Assembly: GCA_016718605.1 (NCBI GenBank)
Contig: JADKCY010000003.1
Location: 310,001-374,000 of the forward strand
Reading direction: 5' to 3'
From: Lysobacterales bacterium
GTDB lineage: Bacteria; Pseudomonadota; Gammaproteobacteria; Xanthomonadales; Xanthomonadaceae
Length of the DNA: 64,000 nt
In this document: one piece after another, positions 61,080-64,000 of the stretch
Numbering within the stretch: position 1 is the stretch's first letter
Layout of the letters: the number at the start of each line of letters is the position of its first letter
Notes under the pieces: model-generated
The model's input: only the letters and a program-made list of their open reading frames with translations
The model's database searches: none
Told to the model about the DNA's origin: nothing
Program-made: the position numbers and the translations under genes

Positions 61080-63503
61080 CTATCGTTTGTTTTTGCGCTT
61101 CGCAGGTTTCGCCCCCGGCGGCGCCTGGCTCGCTGCAATGTCCACGCGGCCTGTTGCGGATTCCAGCAAACGGAAGTCGATCTTGCGTTCGTCTATTGAA
61201 GCCCGCAAGACCTGAATCCGCACCGGGTCACCCAATTGGAAGCTCACACCTCGGCGTTCTCCGCGCAACAAGCGACGGCCAGGATCGAAGTGGTAGTAAT
61301 CGTTCGGCAACTGGGTTACGTGCACCAATCCGGTAATGCGGGTTTCCTTCAGTTCCACAAACAGTCCGAACGAAGTCACACCCGAAATCACACCGTCGAA
61401 GGCACTACCCACATGCCGTTCCATGAAGGCACAGCGATAGCGGTCATCGACCTCACGCTCGGCATCTTCGGCGCGACGACCACGCTCGGAGCACTGCAAA
61501 GACAACGCCGCCATGTCATGTGCCGCATAGCGATAGGTGGTTGACCGACCACCACTGAGCGCATGCTTGATCGCGCGATGCACCAGCAAGTCGGGATAGC
61601 GCCGGATCGGCGAGGTGAAATGGGCGTAGGCCTCCAGCGCCAGACCGAAATGACCGATGTTCTCGGGTTGATATACGGCCAGCGCCTGCGAGCGTAGCAG
61701 TACCGATTCGAGCAGCGCGGCATCGTCGCGTTTTCGCACCTTGCGCAGCAGCGCGGTATAGGCCGCCGGTGTGACTTCCGACCATGCCGGCAAGCGCAAG
61801 CCGAACTGGCGCAGAAACTCCAGCAACTCGGCGTACTTGGATTCCGGCGGTTTGTCGTGAACGCGGTAGGGCGCGGGGATCTTTTTCTTCAGCAGGAACT
61901 TCGCGGCCTCGACATTGGCGGCGATCATGCATTCCTCGATCAACTTATGCGCATCGTTGCGCTCCTGCATCGCGGCCTGGACGACCTCGCCAGACGGCCC
62001 GAGACGGAACTCAACCTCGCCAGACTCGAACTCGATCGCGCCGCGTGCATGCCGCTGCTGCTCAAGCGCACGGTAGAGCGCGTGCAAGGTTTCGATGTGT
62101 GGCAACAACTTGCCGATTTGTGCGCGTGCGCCTTCTTCCTTCAAGCCGATGGCCGACCAGACCTGGGTATAGGTCAGTCGTGCATGCGAGCGCATGACCG
62201 CCTCGTAAAAGGTCGACCTGCTGACCTCTCCCGCGTGGCTGATGCGCATGTCGCAGACAAAACACATGCGATCCACATTGGGATTCAAGGAACAGATGCC
62301 GTTGGAGAGTGTCTCCGGCAGCATCGGCACCACGTAGCCCGGGAAATACACCGATGTTGCGCGATTGTGCGCTTCGCCATCCAGCGCCGTTTCCGGTCGC
62401 ACGTAATGCGACACATCAGCAATTGCCACCACCAAGCGGTATCCGTTGCGGGTGGTTTCGCAATACACCGCGTCGTCGAAATCTCGCGCGGTTTCGCCGT
62501 CGATAGTAACCAATGGCAATTCGCGCAGATCGATCCGATTCGCCAATTCGGTGTCCGCGATCTGCAAAGGCACGTCTGCGGCTTGCTCCAGCACGGGTTG
62601 TGGCCACACGTTCGGGATGTTGTGGCCATGAATCGCCATTTCCACCGCCAGGGACGGTGTCAGCGACTCGCCAAGCACTGTCAGAATCCGCCCCAACGGC
62701 AATCGATTCGGACTTGGCGGTTGGGTAATTTCGCAAACCACGATCTGGCCGGCACGTGCTTCGCCGCGTGCCGTTGGCGGAATCAGCACGTCATGCTGCA
62801 TCCGGCGATCATCCGGCGCCACACTTGCGATGCCATCGCTCTCTTGGAAGCGCCCGACCAAACGCAGGGTTTTGCGCTCCAGCACCTCGACGATGGCACC
62901 CTCCGGGCGCCCACGCCGATCCAATCCGGTCACGCTGGCCAGCACGCGATCGCCATGCATCACTTGGCGCATTTGCGCGGGCGGCAGGAAAAGATCTTCG
63001 CCCCCCACATCCGGCTTCAAAAAGCCAAACCCATCGGCATTGGCCAGCACAGTCCCGGCTACCAAGTCCAGTTTGCTGGCCACGGCATAACCACCACGCC
63101 GGTTCATCAGCAATTGTCCGTCGCGCAACATCGCGGCAAGACGTTTGCTTAGTGCGTCGAAGCGATCTGGCGCCGATAACTGCAGCTCGCGCGCGAGCAC
63201 TTCTGCCGACATCGGCTCTCCGTGCGCTTCGAGGTGCGCGAGAATTGCCTCGCGACTTGCGATTGGGTGGGCGTAGCGCAGGGCCTCACGTTCGGCGAGT
63301 GGGTCACTCGGTCCGCGCGGCCCTGATCGACCCGCACGTGACGACTCCTGCAACTTCGGAACAGGCCCCAATCGCGCATTCGGAACGGCGGGCAGATCAG
63401 GTAGCCATGGGGCCGGTTTGCGTGGCGCACGCTGCGGCTTGGCGGCGGACGCGGTAGAGGAAGGCTTGCCGCGCTTCGGCGGTGGAGTCGATTTTTTTCG
63501 CAT
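61080..63503 (-). CDS. rnr: Ribonuclease R
   Basis: 807 residues from ATG 63503; the upstream in-frame stretch is discarded. A basic N-terminal extension (MRKKSTPPPKRGKPSS...) precedes a winged-helix region (ASREAILAHLEAHGEPMSAEVLAREL). Two cold-shock domains follow (VLANADGFGFLKPDVGGEDLFLPP). The RNB catalytic domain has DGETARDFDDAVYC and SNGICSLNPNVDRMCFVCDM. An S1 domain (FDGVISGVTSFGLFVEL) and a Lys/Arg tail (KPAKRKNKR) end the protein. It is a 3'-5' exoribonuclease for structured RNA. Confidence 0.96.
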   Translation of the reverse strand: MRKKSTPPPKRGKPSSTASAAKPQRAPRKPAPWLPDLPAVPNARLGPVPKLQESSRAGRSGPRGPSDPLAEREALRYAHPIASREAILAHLEAHGEPMSAEVLARELQLSAPDRFDALSKRLAAMLRDGQLLMNRRGGYAVASKLDLVAGTVLANADGFGFLKPDVGGEDLFLPPAQMRQVMHGDRVLASVTGLDRRGRPEGAIVEVLERKTLRLVGRFQESDGIASVAPDDRRMQHDVLIPPTARGEARAGQIVVCEITQPPSPNRLPLGRILTVLGESLTPSLAVEMAIHGHNIPNVWPQPVLEQAADVPLQIADTELANRIDLRELPLVTIDGETARDFDDAVYCETTRNGYRLVVAIADVSHYVRPETALDGEAHNRATSVYFPGYVVPMLPETLSNGICSLNPNVDRMCFVCDMRISHAGEVSRSTFYEAVMRSHARLTYTQVWSAIGLKEEGARAQIGKLLPHIETLHALYRALEQQRHARGAIEFESGEVEFRLGPSGEVVQAAMQERNDAHKLIEECMIAANVEAAKFLLKKKIPAPYRVHDKPPESKYAELLEFLRQFGLRLPAWSEVTPAAYTALLRKVRKRDDAALLESVLLRSQALAVYQPENIGHFGLALEAYAHFTSPIRRYPDLLVHRAIKHALSGGRSTTYRYAAHDMAALSLQCSERGRRAEDAEREVDDRYRCAFMERHVGSAFDGVISGVTSFGLFVELKETRITGLVHVTQLPNDYYHFDPGRRLLRGERRGVSFQLGDPVRIQVLRASIDERKIDFRLLESATGRVDIAASQAPPGAKPAKRKNKR

Positions 63504-63602
63504 GCCCACCATGTTACGCGCTATGCAGCAGCCACATCGAAATCGTCTCGCGCGCGGACCCAAACAACGCGTGGGTCGCGCGCGCCATCGGGGCGCAAAC
63601 CG

Positions 63603-63631
63603 TTGACAGTTCAGCCGCTCATCCGTAAAGT
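63603..63631 (+). promoter_or_regulatory. Sigma-70 promoter of the tRNA-Leu gene
   Basis: A perfect -35 TTGACA (63603-63608), 17-bp spacer and -10 TAAAGT (63626-63631), followed by a GC-rich discriminator (GCGCGGC) typical of stringently controlled stable-RNA promoters. The tRNA begins about 34 nt after the expected start. Confidence 0.75.
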
Positions 63632-63671
63632 GCGCGGCTCGTTCTGGGCCGCGCCCGAACGACTAACACCT

Positions 63672-63756
<85 letters not shown>

Positions 63757-63760
63757 GACA

Positions 63761-63800
63761 AAAACAACAAACCCCACCCTGTGTGGGGTTTGTTGTTTTT
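63761..63800 (+). terminator. Rho-independent terminator of tRNA-Leu
   Basis: A long inverted repeat (ACAACAAACCCCAC / GTGGGGTTTGTTGT) ending in a T run begins 5 nt after the CCA end. A flanking A run makes it potentially bidirectional, serving the minus-strand gene beyond as well. Confidence 0.9.
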
Positions 63801-63826
63801 GGGTCGATCACGCAACCATTCGCTGC

Positions 63827-64000
63827 CTACTCGAATCCGCTGCCAAACACCTGCACGGTCAGGCCTCCGAACAGATTGACGTTGTGCGCATTATTGCCGA
63901 GGTTGCTGTCGACACTGGTGGTCGCGGCGAAGCCTTGGATGGTACGGAAGCCGATGAAGCGATCCAGTGACACGCCGCAAAGCATGGCCGACCCCACGGC
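63827..64000 (-). CDS. C-terminal end of an unidentified protein (continues beyond window)
   Basis: 57 residues in an open minus-strand frame that runs off the window, ending NVNLFGGLTVQVFGSGFE and a TAG stop. The alternating beta-strand pattern (VSLDRFIGFRTIQGFAATTS, VNLFGGLTVQVF) is compatible with an envelope protein. It is too short to assign a family. Confidence 0.55.
   Translation of the reverse strand, partial: AVGSAMLCGVSLDRFIGFRTIQGFAATTSVDSNLGNNAHNVNLFGGLTVQVFGSGFE

Overview
The window is GC-rich bacterial chromosome, most likely from a gammaproteobacterium of the order Lysobacterales (Xanthomonadales). The main grounds are the fused aspartate kinase/diaminopimelate decarboxylase (LysAC), which sits in one overlapping unit with MurL and MurD2, the alternative route to UDP-MurNAc-L-Ala-D-Glu described in Xanthomonas. 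Supporting genes are DUF1820, DUF4124, the ExeA/GspB pair and holD-rimI linkage. I cannot place the family or genus from sequence alone.

Layout. 0-8.6 kb: the end of an APC permease; a sigma-54-type two-component system with a good -24/-12 promoter in front of the neighbouring periplasmic protein gene; an RcnB-like repeat protein; an exported GH133-like glucosidase; and glyoxalase I. 8.6-10.2 kb: accessory debris, with three Rhs/YD-repeat remnants around a MazF-type toxin-antitoxin pair. 10.2-16.3 kb: a six-gene, mostly overlapping minus-strand operon (ThDP enzyme, thermostable-hemolysin-family protein, AMP-dependent ligase, haem-oxygenase-like di-iron-type oxidase, SDR, TPR protein). It looks like a small uncharacterised biosynthetic pathway. 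Three of its six genes carry apparent frameshifts, mostly single missing bases in short G or C runs. 17.8-25.1 kb: a type I restriction-modification locus (R, S, an AlbA_2/ATPase protein, M) whose specificity gene has lost most of its first target-recognition domain and carries an in-frame palindromic repeat.

25.1-32 kb: nine minus-strand genes, almost all overlapping (pssA, SpoIIE phosphatase/anti-sigma-type kinase, STAS, MlaE-, MlaF- and MlaD-like, auxiliary lipoprotein, holD, rimI). They join an MCE lipid transporter to a complete partner-switching module. 32-40 kb: DUF4124 protein, ProS, ExeA/GspB secretion-assembly proteins, rhomboid protease, DUF1820, NYN-domain protein and GAPDH. 40-48 kb: TonB receptor, MurD2, MurL, LysAC.

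48-64 kb: a periplasmic binding protein overlapping a large sensor GGDEF-EAL protein with a C-terminal zinc-binding (CZB) domain; a periplasmic rhodanese; a B12-binding radical SAM protein; a DUF3034 protein with an exported truncated haemoglobin; then housekeeping genes (pdxH, prmC, a NarL-type regulator, DUF808, dcd, rlmB, rnr), tRNA-Leu(CAG) with promoter and terminator, and the 3' end of an unidentified gene.

The best candidates for undescribed biology are the six-gene operon at 10.2-16.3 kb and the partner-switch/MCE transporter operon at 25.2-31.9 kb. All family calls rest on reading motifs in the translated sequence; no database search was run.
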